Origin: Rhodobacter sp.
GTDB taxonomy: Bacteria; Pseudomonadota; Alphaproteobacteria; Rhodobacterales; Rhodobacteraceae
NCBI GenBank assembly: GCA_020250445.1
Contig: JADCEF010000015.1
Location: forward strand, 1 to 52,830
Length of the DNA: 52,830 bases
Reading direction: 5' to 3'
The number at the start of each line of letters is the position of its first letter. Position 1 is the stretch's first letter. The notes beneath the pieces were generated by a model. It saw only the letters and a program-made list of their open reading frames with translations. It did not search any database and had not been told where the DNA came from. The position numbers and the translations under genes were made by a program. Of the stretch, positions 16,171-25,856 are shown in pieces.

Positions 16171-16755
16171 TTACGCCTCCAGCTCGGCATCCCAATAGAG
16201 GTAGTCGAGCCAGCTGTCGTGCAGGTGATTGGGCGGAAAGCGGCGGCCGTGGTTCTGCATCTCTTCCGCCGTCGGCCGGTGCGGCGTGCGGACCAGGCGC
16301 ATGCCCGATTGCCGCAGCGTCTTGGACCCCTTGCGCAGGTTGCAGGGCGAACAGGCCGCAACGACGTTTTCCCAGCTGGTGGTGCCGCCGCGCGAGCGGG
16401 GCAGCACATGGTCAAAGGTCAGATCGCCCCTGGCACCGCAATACTGGCAGCAGAACTGGTCGCGCAGGAAAAGATTGAAGCGCGTGAAGGCGACGCGCTT
16501 TTGGGGTTTCACGTAATCCTTGAGCACGACCACCGAGGGTATCCGGATCTCGGCCCGCTGGCTGCGCACCACATGGTCGTATTCGGCCACAATCGACACG
16601 CGGTCAAGGTAGGCGGCCTTGACCGCCTCCTGCCAGGGCCAGAGCGACAGCGGATAGTAGGACAGCGGGCGGTAATCGGCATTCAGGACCAGGGCCGGAT
16701 AATGCCTCAGCGCCGCCGGGTCGCGCACGAAGGTTGTCCTGAAATCGCCGTCCAT
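16171..16755 (-). CDS. HNH endonuclease family protein
   Basis: A 194-residue protein with a zinc-bound HNH nuclease core. The pattern is CQYCGARGDLTFDHVLPRSR, then a Trp-Glu-Asn segment, then CSPCNLRKGSKTL: two CxxC pairs around the DH and N of the beta-beta-alpha-metal fold. The N-terminal half (ALVLNADYRPLSYYPLSLW) is the conserved leader of a widespread bacterial HNH group common in alphaproteobacteria. I chose the ATG at 16755 over a longer reading with a basic, unconserved extension. No toxin partner, methylase or phage gene is adjacent, so a role in restriction is not supported. Confidence 0.88.
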   Translation of the reverse strand: MDGDFRTTFVRDPAALRHYPALVLNADYRPLSYYPLSLWPWQEAVKAAYLDRVSIVAEYDHVVRSQRAEIRIPSVVVLKDYVKPQKRVAFTRFNLFLRDQFCCQYCGARGDLTFDHVLPRSRGGTTSWENVVAACSPCNLRKGSKTLRQSGMRLVRTPHRPTAEEMQNHGRRFPPNHLHDSWLDYLYWDAELEA

Positions 16756-16935
16756 GATGCTGCCGCTCCGCCGTCGTCCCGCCTGCCTGCCGCAGCTCCG
16801 GGGCGTCATCGCCCGCTGCCGCCAGCCCGACTATATCTGGCGCATTCCCCCAGACAAGCCCCGCGATGTATTGTGGTCAGACGGGGGAAAGCGCCGGTAA
16901 GGGCATGGCACGGCAAGATCACGGCAGGATGACGG

Positions 16936-17598
16936 TCAGCCCGGCAGGCGCGCCTTGAGAAAGTCCAGCGCAGCCTGCAGCCCGTCGGGCGAAATGCTGT
17001 GGCCGGCATCCTCCATCACATGCCCGTAGGTCTCGAATCCCGCCCTGACCAGGGCGTCGCCGGCAAGCGCCATATCCTCAAAAGGCACGACCGGGTCCTG
17101 ATCGCCATGCAGCAGCAGCACGGGCGGGCGGACGCGGGTTTCGGCGGCCAGGCGGTCAGGTTCCAGAAGCCGGCCTGAAAAGGCGACGACGGCGGCAACC
17201 GGGCGGGCACGGCGCGGGGCGACGTGCAGGCTGATCATCGAGCCTTGCGAAAAGCCGACCAGCGCCATTGCCTGATCCGCCAACCCTTCGTCGGCCAGGC
17301 GCGCGTCGAGGAAGGCATCCAGATCAGCGGACGATGCCGCAAGGCCCTGTGCCGCCGCCTCGGGCGATGATCCGTCCAGCCAGGGCACCGGGAACCACTG
17401 AAATCCGAACCGGTTGCTCAGGCACGGTTCCGGCGCGTCGGGCGCGACAAAGACGGTGTCGGGCAGATGGGGGGCCAGCGGCTCTGCCAGACCCAGCAAA
17501 TCCAACCCATTGGCCCCGTAGCCATGCACGAAGACGACCAGGCTTCTTGCCCGCCCCGAAAGCGCCGCCTGCCGCCCGAAGATCAATTCCCGTGTCAC
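16936..17598 (-). CDS. Phospholipase/carboxylesterase family hydrolase
   Basis: A 220-residue alpha/beta hydrolase of the carboxylesterase (acyl-protein thioesterase-like) family. The oxyanion HG is at residues 25-26 (VVFVHGYGANG), the nucleophile is S118 in VGFSQGSM, the acid is in LHGDQDPVVP and the His in AGHSIS. The start is a GTG whose bases overlap the stop codon of the upstream glycosylase (GTGA); an in-frame ATG further up lies inside the glycosylase gene. The two form a coupled leftward pair. It is probably cytoplasmic, acting on short-chain esters; the substrate is unknown. Confidence 0.87.
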   Translation of the reverse strand: MTRELIFGRQAALSGRARSLVVFVHGYGANGLDLLGLAEPLAPHLPDTVFVAPDAPEPCLSNRFGFQWFPVPWLDGSSPEAAAQGLAASSADLDAFLDARLADEGLADQAMALVGFSQGSMISLHVAPRRARPVAAVVAFSGRLLEPDRLAAETRVRPPVLLLHGDQDPVVPFEDMALAGDALVRAGFETYGHVMEDAGHSISPDGLQAALDFLKARLPG

Positions 17599-18224
17599 CG
17601 AATACCCTCCCGTTCCTTTGCCACCCGGTAGTAGGCCCACAGAAGCCGCGCTGCAACGCCCCGCCAGGGCGACCAGTCTTCGGCGCGCCGCCGCAGGTCT
17701 TTTTCCGAAGGGCGTCCGTCCATTCCGAACAGAAGGCGCGCAGATTCCTGCAACGCCAGATCGCCCGGCGCAAAGACATCCGCCCGGCCCAGCGAGAACA
17801 TCGCATAGATTTCGGCGGTCCAGCGCCCGATGCCGGGCAGGGCTACCAGCGTTGTGATCACCGCGTCATCGGGGGCGGTGCGCAGCGCCATGTAATCAAG
17901 GTCTGCTCGGGCCAGCGCCCGGGCATAGCGCATCTTCTGGCGCGACAGGCCGCAGGCGCGCAAGCGGTCATCCCCGGCCACGGCCATTGCCCCGGCTTCG
18001 GTCAGGCCCGCCGCCTCCAGCCGGTGCCAGATTGCCGCCGCCGACGCGACGCTGACCTGCTGGCTGACAATCGCATCCAGAAGTGCTGCAAAGCCATCCT
18101 CGCGCCGCCGCAGGGGCAGCGGGCCGGTCTGATCGAGCGCCCGGGCGAACCGCGGCTCGCGCGCGGCCAGCCAGGCGGCCCCTTCGGCCACGCAATCCTG
18201 CGTCCTGATGATGCGTCCAACCAT
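17595..18224 (-). CDS. DNA-3-methyladenine glycosylase (AlkA-type HhH-GPD)
   Basis: A 209-residue base-excision repair enzyme removing alkylated purines. It contains the helix-hairpin-helix LPGIGRWTA at residues 129-137 and the catalytic Asp of the GPD motif, D155 in FAPGDLALQ. The SQQVSVASAAAI segment is the family's conserved N-terminal signature. It lacks the extra N-terminal domain of E. coli AlkA, as is common for the shorter bacterial form. It is the first gene of a two-gene leftward unit with the esterase. No Ada-type regulator is adjacent. Confidence 0.9.
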   Translation of the reverse strand: MVGRIIRTQDCVAEGAAWLAAREPRFARALDQTGPLPLRRREDGFAALLDAIVSQQVSVASAAAIWHRLEAAGLTEAGAMAVAGDDRLRACGLSRQKMRYARALARADLDYMALRTAPDDAVITTLVALPGIGRWTAEIYAMFSLGRADVFAPGDLALQESARLLFGMDGRPSEKDLRRRAEDWSPWRGVAARLLWAYYRVAKEREGIR

Positions 18225-18333
18225 GCGCCCCCCCTTTTGTCATGCCGCCTTTGGCCCGCCCCGGGACCGAAGTCGCGGCCACGGCGTGCTTTCCCGCTTG
18301 CAGGCTGCGGGCCTGCCGCACTACCCATGGTCC

Positions 18334-19560
18334 ATGACCAGCACCGCGGCTTTATCAGATGACAGGACGGCCCGGCGCAATGTCTGGGTGCTTGTTGCCG
18401 CGCAGGCGGTTCTTGGCGCACAGATGCCGATGATCTTCACCATCGCGGGTCTGGCCGGACAGACGCTTGCCTCGAACATCTGCTGGGCCACCCTGCCAAT
18501 CACCATGTCTGTTGTCGGATCGATGCTGACGGCCACGCCCCTGTCCGCACTGATGCAGCGCTTCGGGCGGCGGGCCGGTTTCGTCGCAGGCGCGCTGGGG
18601 GGGCTGCTGGGGGCCGCCATCGGGGCCTGGGGTCTGATGACAGGCTCGTTCGCGCTGTTCCTGCTGGGGGCATTGTTCACCGGCATCTACATGTCGGCCC
18701 AGGGGTTCTACCGCTTTGCCGCCGCAGACATGGCATCGCCCGAGTACCGGCCAAGGGCAATTTCTTCGGTCATGGCGGGCGGGCTTCTGTCTGCCGTGGT
18801 CGGGCCGCAGCTTGTGAAACTGACCGCAGACGCCATGGTGGTGCCGTTTCTGGGCACCTATCTTGCGGTGATGGCGCTGAATATGGCGGGCGTGTTCCTG
18901 TTTGCCTTTCTTGACATTCCAAAGCCCCCCGCCCCGGCCCCCGACGCGCCGGTCAGCCGCACGCGGATGCAGATGCTGCGGGAACCGCGCGTGGCCGTGG
19001 CGGTGATCTGTGCGACGGTCAGCTATGCTCTGATGAACCTTGTGATGACATCCTCACCGCTGGCGGTGGTGGGGTGCGGATTCCGGACGGCGGATGCGGC
19101 CAACGTCGTGACGGCGCATGTGCTTGCCATGTATGCGCCCGCCTTCTTCACCGGGCGGATCATCGCCCGGTTCGGGGCCGAGACCGTGGTCGGCCTTGGT
19201 CTTGCCATTCTGGCCGCCGCCGGGGCGGTTGCGCTGACGGGCGCAGAGCTTGGACAGTTCTTCGCCGCGATGATCCTGCTCGGGATCGGCTGGAACTTCG
19301 GCTTCATCGGGGCGACCACCATGCTGGCGGGCGCGCACGCCGCCGAAGAGCGCGGCAGGATTCAGGGGATGAACGATTTCATCGTCTTTGCCGGTGTGAC
19401 CCTGGCCTCGCTGTCCTCGGGGGCGCTGATGAACTGCTCGGGCGGCCCGGTGCAGGCGGGGTGGAGTGCGGTCAACCTTGCCATGCTGCCGTTCCTGGTG
19501 CTGGCGGGGGGTGCGCTGATCTGGCTGGTGATGCAGCCCAGGGACCTGCGCCGCCCCTGA
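18334..19560 (+). CDS. Major facilitator superfamily transporter
   Basis: A 408-residue permease with about twelve hydrophobic segments arranged as two halves of six. After TM2 there is an MFS-type loop, [13 protein letters not shown], with basic residues; the second half has [17 protein letters not shown] at the equivalent place. The middle loop ([20 protein letters not shown]) is Pro-rich. It resembles the YfcJ/NarK-like drug or metabolite carriers, but the substrate is not readable. I chose the ATG at 18334; the open frame extends upstream but that part overlaps the divergent glycosylase start. It stands alone. Confidence 0.85.
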   Translation: MTSTAALSDDRTARRNVWVLVAAQAVLGAQMPMIFTIAGLAGQTLASNICWATLPITMSVVGSMLTATPLSALMQRFGRRAGFVAGALGGLLGAAIGAWGLMTGSFALFLLGALFTGIYMSAQGFYRFAAADMASPEYRPRAISSVMAGGLLSAVVGPQLVKLTADAMVVPFLGTYLAVMALNMAGVFLFAFLDIPKPPAPAPDAPVSRTRMQMLREPRVAVAVICATVSYALMNLVMTSSPLAVVGCGFRTADAANVVTAHVLAMYAPAFFTGRIIARFGAETVVGLGLAILAAAGAVALTGAELGQFFAAMILLGIGWNFGFIGATTMLAGAHAAEERGRIQGMNDFIVFAGVTLASLSSGALMNCSGGPVQAGWSAVNLAMLPFLVLAGGALIWLVMQPRDLRRP

Positions 19561-19657
19561 CCGGCAGCGGTGCCATGACACAGGCGGACAGCGGTTAGCA
19601 CTCTCTTCACCGTTCTCGTGGAAAGCTGGGGTGAAATCCCTCAGCCTTGATGGTGCC

Positions 19658-21448
19658 ATGAGCTTGAACCTGTCGATCCGAACCCGCCTGCTTGCCATCA
19701 GCGTCGTCGCGGTGGCCGTTCTGCTGCTGATCGCCGCGCTGGCCTATGTCGGCCTGAAACGCAGCAATGCCGGGCTGGAAAGCGCGATCACCGCAACGAC
19801 GGCGGTGCTGAACCAGAAGCAGGCAGACATGATGCATGATGCCCTGCGGGCGGATGTGCTGTTTGCGATTGTGACCGGGCCGAACGGGTCTGCCAAAGAT
19901 CGCCAGAGCGTGACTTCGGACCTTGCCGATCACGTCGCCAGCTTCGAGGCCGCGATTGCGCAGCTTCAGGCGCTGCCCCTGCCGCCCCCGATCCGCGACC
20001 AGGTTGCACAGGTGGTTCCCTTGCTGGATGCCTATGTCGCCTCGGCACAGGAGATTGTCAGGCTTGCCCTGACCTCGACAACCGCCGGACGTGCCAGGCT
20101 TCCCGAATTCATGATTGCTTTCAGTGAACTGGAGGCCAGCATGGAGGCGCTGGGCGAGCAGATCGAAAGCCGGGGGGCTGCCGTTGGCCTTGCCGCCCAA
20201 CGGGCCAACACGGTTGTGAAATACGTCCTGATCCTTGGGGCGGCAATGGCCGCAGGGGCGCTTGTGCTGGTGAACCGTGGCATCGCGCGCAGCATTTCGG
20301 GACCGCTGACCGAGGTGAAGCGGGGCCTGATGCGGCTTGCAGAGGGCAATCTGGCCACCCGGATCGGCGGGGCGGACCGGCAGGATGAAATCGGCGAGAT
20401 CGCCACGGCGCTGGAGGTGTTGCGCGACAGGCTGCAGCAGGCGAAAGGGCAGGAAACCGAGATGGTTCAGGGTGCCCAGCAGCGCGTGGTGCGGGCGCTG
20501 TCGATCGGCTTGCGCAACCTGTCGAACGGGAATCTGACCCAGCCGATCGAAGAGCCGTTTGCCCCGGATTACGAGACGCTCCGGCTGGATTACAATCACA
20601 CCCTGGACACGCTGACCCAGACCATCGCCCAGGTTGTCGATGCCTCGGAAAGCATCCGCGCCCGGTCGGCCGAGATCAGCCATGCCTCGGAAGACCTTTC
20701 GGCCCGCACCGAAAACCAGGCGGCCACGCTGGAAGAAACGGCGGCCGCGCTGGACGAGCTGACCGCCAGCGTCAAGGCCGCCGCCGAAGGCGCGCGCGAG
20801 GTGGAAAAGGTCGTGCATCAGGCGCGGACCGAGGCCACCGAAAGCGGTGCGGTGGTGCAGGGGGCCGTGGATGCCATGAACGAGATCGAACGCTCGTCTG
20901 AACAGATCTCGCAGATCATCGGCGTGATCGATGACATCGCGTTCCAGACCAACCTTCTGGCCCTGAACGCAGGCGTCGAGGCTGCCCGCGCGGGGGATGC
21001 CGGCCGCGGCTTTGCCGTGGTCGCCTCGGAAGTCCGGGCGCTGGCGCAGCGGTCCTCGGCGGCGGCAAAAGAGATCAAGCTGCTCATCAGCGCCAGCACG
21101 CAGCATGTCGACCGGGGCGTCGACCAGGTGGGGCGAGCGGGGTCTGCGCTGACCAGAATCGTCGAACGCGTTACCGAGATTTCCAGCCTGGTGTCGGAAA
21201 TCGCCTCGGGCGCGCGCGAGCAATCCGTCGGCCTGGCCGAAGTCAACATCGGCGTGACCCAGCTGGACCAGGTGACACAGCACAATGCCGCGATGGTCGA
21301 ACAATCAACCGCCGCCTGCCAGTCGCTGAAGCAGGAAGCCGCAGGCATGGCAACGCTTGTCGCGCAGTTCTCGCTGCGGAAGGGCCGGGGGCGGGACGAT
21401 AGCGTGCGGCAGGCCTCTGCCCCCCCAAGGCCGCGCCACGCCGCCTAG
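19658..21448 (+). CDS. Methyl-accepting chemotaxis protein
   Basis: A 596-residue transmembrane chemoreceptor signalling to CheA through CheW. Domains in order: TM1 near residues 8-30, a helical periplasmic sensor region to about 185, TM2 ([17 protein letters not shown]), a HAMP linker ([21 protein letters not shown]), a second HAMP-like stretch ([10 protein letters not shown]), and the long coiled-coil signalling domain. The tip [20 protein letters not shown] is essentially canonical. There is no C-terminal CheR-binding pentapeptide; the protein ends in a Pro/Arg tail. A GTG at 19631 is an alternative start. No other chemotaxis gene is nearby, so it is an orphan receptor with unknown ligand. 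Confidence 0.93.
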   Translation: MSLNLSIRTRLLAISVVAVAVLLLIAALAYVGLKRSNAGLESAITATTAVLNQKQADMMHDALRADVLFAIVTGPNGSAKDRQSVTSDLADHVASFEAAIAQLQALPLPPPIRDQVAQVVPLLDAYVASAQEIVRLALTSTTAGRARLPEFMIAFSELEASMEALGEQIESRGAAVGLAAQRANTVVKYVLILGAAMAAGALVLVNRGIARSISGPLTEVKRGLMRLAEGNLATRIGGADRQDEIGEIATALEVLRDRLQQAKGQETEMVQGAQQRVVRALSIGLRNLSNGNLTQPIEEPFAPDYETLRLDYNHTLDTLTQTIAQVVDASESIRARSAEISHASEDLSARTENQAATLEETAAALDELTASVKAAAEGAREVEKVVHQARTEATESGAVVQGAVDAMNEIERSSEQISQIIGVIDDIAFQTNLLALNAGVEAARAGDAGRGFAVVASEVRALAQRSSAAAKEIKLLISASTQHVDRGVDQVGRAGSALTRIVERVTEISSLVSEIASGAREQSVGLAEVNIGVTQLDQVTQHNAAMVEQSTAACQSLKQEAAGMATLVAQFSLRKGRGRDDSVRQASAPPRPRHAA

Positions 21449-22502
21449 GGACAACCGGGCGTCCGGCCGCAGCGGCACCCTGGGCGGGCTGATGTGGTGT
21501 CGCTGGGGTGCCGGGATCGCGGCGCGCGCGGGGGGCAAACCCCGGGGCGGTCAGGGGAATCGGGTAAGGGATGTTGCGCAGCAATCAGGCTGACCGGATC
21601 GTCTTCGTCCCATGATTCGGTTTCCGGTCATGCCGGATGGAGCCCCTTGCCGGGGCTTTGCCCGCAAAGCTGTGGCCCATGGGTTTCAGGGCCACGAAAC
21701 CGGCGGGCGCGTTCCTGGTCCGCAGGCGGTATGCGGCGTCAGGAAAGACCATGTCCGTCACCCAGTGGCGCGCGTTTTCAATGGCCCGATTCGATGGCCC
21801 GACTGGAATGGACCATCGGGCCGGGCGCATTGGCCGGGCGCACCGGCACGGCGATGCCGAAGCGCATTGCGCGCCTGACCTTAGCGTGATCCTGCGCCCG
21901 ATTTCGGTCATGGCAGGGCGCTTCACACCCGCCCCCGCCAGCGCCGCGATCCGGGCCGCGAAGCACCAACGGACCGCGCCCGGCGTGGCAAGGATACCGC
22001 CGAGGAGATCCTGCGCGGGCCTGCCCCGAGGGAAGGGCCGCAAGCGCCACCGCAGCGCGATCTTCGTCATGCTGAAGCCTGCGACAGCACAAAACGTCGC
22101 CGCACCGGCCAGAACCGCCAGACCTGTGCGGCCGGATCACCCGAGCGGCGGCCCTTCGCGGATGCCACCCGAACGACCCGTGGGCGAGGCTGCGGCACTG
22201 CCTTGCGCTGCATCGGGTTCCCGCCAGGGCTGCGGCCCCGGGCAGGGGCGGAACCCTGTCTTTGCGGTACCGCCCCGCGCCCTGGCCCACAGGCTTGCGC
22301 CCACCCGTCATGAGCCTGTGGTGATCGGCGTGTCCGGTCTTTTCCATCCCAAGGTCACGCCTGAGCGTGGCGGGGATCGCCGCCGCTTTCCTTTGCGCCA
22401 TATGTGCAGCACGATGTCGCAAAAGGCAAGGTCCGGGGATATCAGGGCGCAGTCCGGCGCAGGGGCAAAGCGGACCAACGGATTGAAGATACAAGCAGAA
22501 GT
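21449..22502. other. 1.05-kb stretch without a credible gene
   Basis: Several open frames cross this region on both strands, but their proteins are rich in Arg, Pro, Cys and His, have no domain I recognise and no good ribosome-binding site. Inverted repeats are present (21783..21790 with 21815..21822, and 22287..22295 with 22313..22321). It may be decayed coding sequence or unusual non-coding DNA. Confidence 0.5.
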
Positions 22503-23489
22503 ATGGAAAATCAATCACATAGACTGTCCGTGGCGCCTATGATGGACTGGACCGACCGGCATTGCCGGTACTTTCACCGCCTGATGACGCGGCGCGCCAT
22601 GCTGTATACCGAAATGGTGACGGCCGCTGCGGTGATCCATGGGCCCAGGCCCCGCCTTCTGGGCTACAGCCCCGAAGAGCATCCGGTCGCCCTGCAGCTG
22701 GGCGGGTCCGACCCGGATGAGCTGGCGCAGGCGGTGCGTCTGGCGCGGGACTGGGGTTATGACGAGGTCAACCTGAACGTCGGTTGCCCATCGGACCGGG
22801 TGCAGTCGGGCTGCTTCGGGGCGGTTCTGATGGAACGCCCCGGGCTGGTGGCCGATTGCGTGGCGGCGATGCGCGCCGAAAGCCCGGTGCCGGTGACGGT
22901 GAAATGCCGCATCGGCGTTGATGACCAGCAGCCCGGGCGCGCGTTGCCCGAATTTCTGGAACGGGTCAGCGCCGCCGGGGTGACCCATTTCATCATCCAT
23001 GCCCGCAAGGCCTGGCTGCAGGGCCTCAGTCCGAAGGACAACCGGGAAATCCCCCCGCTGGATTACCCGCTGGTTCTGGCGATGAAGCAGGCCTTTCCCC
23101 ACCTGACGATCTGCATCAACGGAGGCATCACCTCGTTGCAGCAGGCGCGCGGCTTTCTGGAAGAGGGGCTGGACGGGGTGATGCTGGGCCGTGCGGCCTA
23201 TCACAACCCTGCGGCCACGCTGATCGGGGCCGATGGCCTATGGGGCGACGGGCCGGGGCGCGACGCCCATCAGACCGTCGCGGCGATGCGGCCCTATATC
23301 GCGCGGCATCTGGCGGCGGGCGGGCGGCTGCACCAGATCACCCGCCACATGCTGGGCCTGTTTGCCGGGCGACCCGGCGCGCGTGGCTGGCGACGGATGC
23401 TGTCCGAAGGTGCCGGCCGCCCCGGCGCGGGATTGGCCCTGATCGACGCCGCATTGGCCGAGCTGGCGGTGCATCCCGCAGGTGTCTGA
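22503..23489 (+). CDS. dusA: tRNA-dihydrouridine(20/20a) synthase DusA
   Basis: A 328-residue FMN enzyme that reduces uridines in the tRNA D-loop using NADPH. Key blocks are the N-terminal LSVAPMMDWTDRHCRYFHRL, the catalytic Cys95 in NLNVGCPSDRV, the ARKAWLQGLSPKDNREIPPL segment typical of DusA rather than DusB/C, and the phosphate-binding INGGI and DGVMLGRAAY near the C-terminal third. The ATG at 22503 gives the standard start; an upstream extension to 22404 has no conserved sequence. It is followed after 77 bp by a permease gene on the same strand. Confidence 0.95.
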   Translation: MENQSHRLSVAPMMDWTDRHCRYFHRLMTRRAMLYTEMVTAAAVIHGPRPRLLGYSPEEHPVALQLGGSDPDELAQAVRLARDWGYDEVNLNVGCPSDRVQSGCFGAVLMERPGLVADCVAAMRAESPVPVTVKCRIGVDDQQPGRALPEFLERVSAAGVTHFIIHARKAWLQGLSPKDNREIPPLDYPLVLAMKQAFPHLTICINGGITSLQQARGFLEEGLDGVMLGRAAYHNPAATLIGADGLWGDGPGRDAHQTVAAMRPYIARHLAAGGRLHQITRHMLGLFAGRPGARGWRRMLSEGAGRPGAGLALIDAALAELAVHPAGV

Positions 23490-23566
23490 CACAGCCTGCG
23501 GCCCGCTCTGGTCTTGGCGGCGGACGCAGGTTATGCCGGTCAGGTAGATGCGAAAGGTCCCGGGCC

Positions 23567-24385
23567 ATGCCTGAACTTGCAGCCCTTCTGCCGATGGTGG
23601 CCTTGCTTCTGGTCATCGGGGCCTTTGCCGGTGTCATTGCCGGCCTCTTGGGCGTCGGCGGCGGGATTGTTCTGGTGCCCGCCTTCTTCTACGCCTTCGG
23701 GCATCTGGGCTATGGCGGTGCGCAGCTGATGCAGGTCTGTGTCGCCACATCGCTGGCCACCATCGTCTTTACCTCGGTGCGTTCGGTTCTGGCGCACAAC
23801 CGCAAAGGCGCGGTCGACTGGGCGATCCTGCGCGGCTGGGCCCCCTTTATCGTAACCGGGGCCATCCTTGGCGTGCTGGCAGCGTCATCGCTGAAATCCG
23901 CCGCCCTGCAGGCCATCTTCGGGGCGCTGGGGCTGATTGTCGGGCTTTACATGGCTTTCGGGCGCGCCGACTGGCGGCTGGGGCAGGCGATGCCGACCGG
24001 GGCCGCGCGCGTCGTGCTGGCCGGTTTCGTCGGCTTTGTGTCGGTGCTGATGGGGATCGGAGGCGGCACCTTTGGCGTGCCGCTGATGTCGCTTTACGCC
24101 GTGCCGATCCACCGCGCCGTTGCCACCGCTTCGGGCTTCGGCATCCTGATTGCCCTGCCCTCTGTCATCGGCTTTCTGCTGCTCCCCGTCGCGGACAGCC
24201 CGCCCTATACCCTGGGGGCGGTCAACCTGCCGGCCTTTCTGATCGTCATGGCCACGACGGTGACGACCACCACCTGGGGGGTCAGGCTGGCCCATGCGAT
24301 GGACCCGAAACCGCTGAAGCGCGCCTTCGCCCTGTTCCTGACCGTCGTTGCGCTGAACATGCTGCGCAAGGCGGCAGGGTGGTGA
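23567..24385 (+). CDS. TSUP (TauE/SafE) family membrane transporter
   Basis: A 272-residue inner-membrane protein with about eight hydrophobic segments. Both half-repeats carry the family's glycine-rich signature: FAGVIAGLLGVGGGIVLVPA at the N-terminus and GFVSVLMGIGGGTFGVPLM in the second half. TSUP proteins export or import small sulfur-containing or organic anions (sulfite, sulfoacetate, taurine-related compounds), but the substrate cannot be read here. GAAAGG precedes the ATG. Its stop codon overlaps the GTG of the next gene (GTGA), so the two are coupled. Confidence 0.92.
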   Translation: MPELAALLPMVALLLVIGAFAGVIAGLLGVGGGIVLVPAFFYAFGHLGYGGAQLMQVCVATSLATIVFTSVRSVLAHNRKGAVDWAILRGWAPFIVTGAILGVLAASSLKSAALQAIFGALGLIVGLYMAFGRADWRLGQAMPTGAARVVLAGFVGFVSVLMGIGGGTFGVPLMSLYAVPIHRAVATASGFGILIALPSVIGFLLLPVADSPPYTLGAVNLPAFLIVMATTVTTTTWGVRLAHAMDPKPLKRAFALFLTVVALNMLRKAAGW

Positions 24386-25140
24386 CCGGGGCGCGCGGCT
24401 GGGCCCGCCTTGGCCCGCTGCCGGGCCTGCGCGCCTGGGCGAAGGCGGCATTGCCGGCGGCGCGCCGCCACATCGCCGCAGGCACCGAAGCCTGGCGCTG
24501 CGGCGGCACCTGGCTTGCCGGGGTTGATGCCCTGCCGAACGGGGAACGGGGCGAGATCGCGGGGGCAGCACTGCCCCCGGCGCTGCTGTCATGCCTGCCC
24601 TGGCAGCCCGCAACCTGGCACCGGGCGCAACTGTCCACGCTGCGCCCCGGCTATCCGCAGCCCTGGGACGGTGAAAGCGAGGCCGCCTTCCGCTTTCGCC
24701 GGGTCCGCGATGCCGCCCATGTCGACGGGCTTCTGCCCGTCGGGCCGGACCGGCGGCGGATGCTGCGCGAAGCGCATGCCTTCATCCTGGGCCTGCCCCT
24801 GACCGAAGCCGATCCGGCGGCGGCCCCGCTGGTGGTGTGGGAAGGCAGCCAGGACATCATCCGCCGTGCCTTCACTGCGGTGCTGGCACCGCATCCGCCC
24901 GAAACCTGGGGCGACATCGACCTGACCGAGCCGTATCATGCGGCCCGGCGTCAGAGTTTTGCGACCTGCCCGCGCGTCCTGCTGCCCGCCCGGCCGGGCG
25001 AAGCCCTGCTGCTGCACCGGATGATCCTGCATGGCATGGCCCCCTGGGCCGAAGGGGCCACCGCCGCGCCGGAGGGGCGGATCATCGCCTATTTCCGGCC
25101 GGAGTTTGACCGCGTGGCGGATTGGCTGGAGGCTGCCTGA
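24382..25140 (+). CDS. Possible Fe(II)/2-oxoglutarate (PhyH-like) dioxygenase; hypothetical
   Basis: A 252-residue soluble protein I do not recognise with certainty. It contains HVDG (an HxD pair) in the middle and, about 100 residues later, LLLHRMILHGMAPW followed by RIIAYFRPEF. A HxD, a distal His and a downstream Arg are the metal and 2-oxoglutarate ligands of PhyH-like dioxygenases, so that fold is a reasonable inference. The N-terminal third has no recognisable motif. The GTG start overlaps the permease stop by 4 nt. It is convergent with the DUF1289 gene, with 3 nt between the stops. Confidence is high that it is a gene and modest on function. Confidence 0.6.
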   Translation: MTGARGWARLGPLPGLRAWAKAALPAARRHIAAGTEAWRCGGTWLAGVDALPNGERGEIAGAALPPALLSCLPWQPATWHRAQLSTLRPGYPQPWDGESEAAFRFRRVRDAAHVDGLLPVGPDRRRMLREAHAFILGLPLTEADPAAAPLVVWEGSQDIIRRAFTAVLAPHPPETWGDIDLTEPYHAARRQSFATCPRVLLPARPGEALLLHRMILHGMAPWAEGATAAPEGRIIAYFRPEFDRVADWLEAA

Positions 25141-25143
25141 CAG

Positions 25144-25374
25144 TCAGCGGCCCGCACGGCCCATGCGGCCGCCGCGCCGCCTGGCCAGACGCGGTGCCCG
25201 TGCGGGCAGGTCGGCCATCACGGCTGCGCGCGCCTCGGGCGTTAGGCGCGACCAGGCGGCAATTTCCTCGATCGTGCGCAGGCAGCCGACGCAGATGCGC
25301 ACTTCAGGATGCACCACGCATAGCTTGACGCAGGGCGACGGGATCTCGTCCCGTTTCCAGACTTCGTCCGTCAC
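25144..25374 (-). CDS. DUF1289 protein (small Cys-rich)
   Basis: A 76-residue protein of the DUF1289 family. Its signature is PSPCVKLCVVHPEVRICVGC with four Cys in a CxxxC...CxxC pattern that could bind zinc or an iron-sulfur cluster, followed by the conserved RTIEEIAAWSRLTPEAR helix. The tail is Arg-rich. The start is a GTG overlapping the ruvX stop by 4 nt. It is the last gene of ccmI-ruvX-DUF1289. The family's function is not established to my knowledge. Confidence 0.88.
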   Translation of the reverse strand: MTDEVWKRDEIPSPCVKLCVVHPEVRICVGCLRTIEEIAAWSRLTPEARAAVMADLPARAPRLARRRGGRMGRAGR

Positions 25375-25856
25375 GCCTTCTGCTCCCGCATCAGATATCC
25401 CAGACGGTCCAGCGCCCCCTGCAGGATATACCCGGCCGCGACATGATCGATCACCTCAGACCGACGCTTTCGCGACGTATCCGCCTCCAGCAGGGCCCGT
25501 TCTGCCGCCAGAGTGCTTAGTCTTTCATCCCAAAAACCGATGGGCAAGGGGGTGAGGCGGCCCAGATTGCGGGCGAATGCGCGCGTCGCCTGGGCGCGCG
25601 GGCCTTCGCTGCCATCCATGTTGCGCGGCAGGCCAAGGATCAGCCCGGCGATGCCCCGTGCGGTGACCAGCGCCAGTAGGGCTGCGGCATCTTCGGTGAA
25701 CTTCACGCGGCGAAGGGTGGACAGCGGTGTTGCCACCTGGCGGCGCAGGTCCGACACGGCGATGCCGATGGTCTTGTCGCCGAAATCAAGCCCGGCCAGC
25801 GCCCCGCTGGCGGGCAGGGCGCGCAGAAAGGCGTTGAAATCATCCTCGACGGTCAT
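25371..25856 (-). CDS. ruvX: RuvX/YqgF-type Holliday junction resolvase or rRNA-processing nuclease
   Basis: A 161-residue RNase H-fold protein. It has the N-terminal strand ALAGLDFGDKTIGIAVSD with the first catalytic Asp (D24), the LILGLPRNMDGSEGPRA block, WDERLSTLAAERALLE with the conserved D-E, and a final DHVAAGYILQGALD with the last Asp. The E. coli relative (YqgF) is essential and acts in 16S rRNA 5' processing; a resolvase role is also proposed for the family. Its ATG overlaps the ccmI stop by 4 nt, and its stop overlaps the DUF1289 start. Confidence 0.93.
   Translation of the reverse strand: MTVEDDFNAFLRALPASGALAGLDFGDKTIGIAVSDLRRQVATPLSTLRRVKFTEDAAALLALVTARGIAGLILGLPRNMDGSEGPRAQATRAFARNLGRLTPLPIGFWDERLSTLAAERALLEADTSRKRRSEVIDHVAAGYILQGALDRLGYLMREQKA

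Noticed and set aside
16171-16755. HNH nuclease as part of a defence or restriction system
   Set aside because: No methyltransferase, toxin partner, helicase or phage gene is adjacent, and composition matches the chromosome.
21637-22542. 301-codon + strand frame before dusA
   Set aside because: The composition is atypical, there is no domain, and it overlaps the real dusA start in another frame. It is kept only as part of an unexplained stretch.
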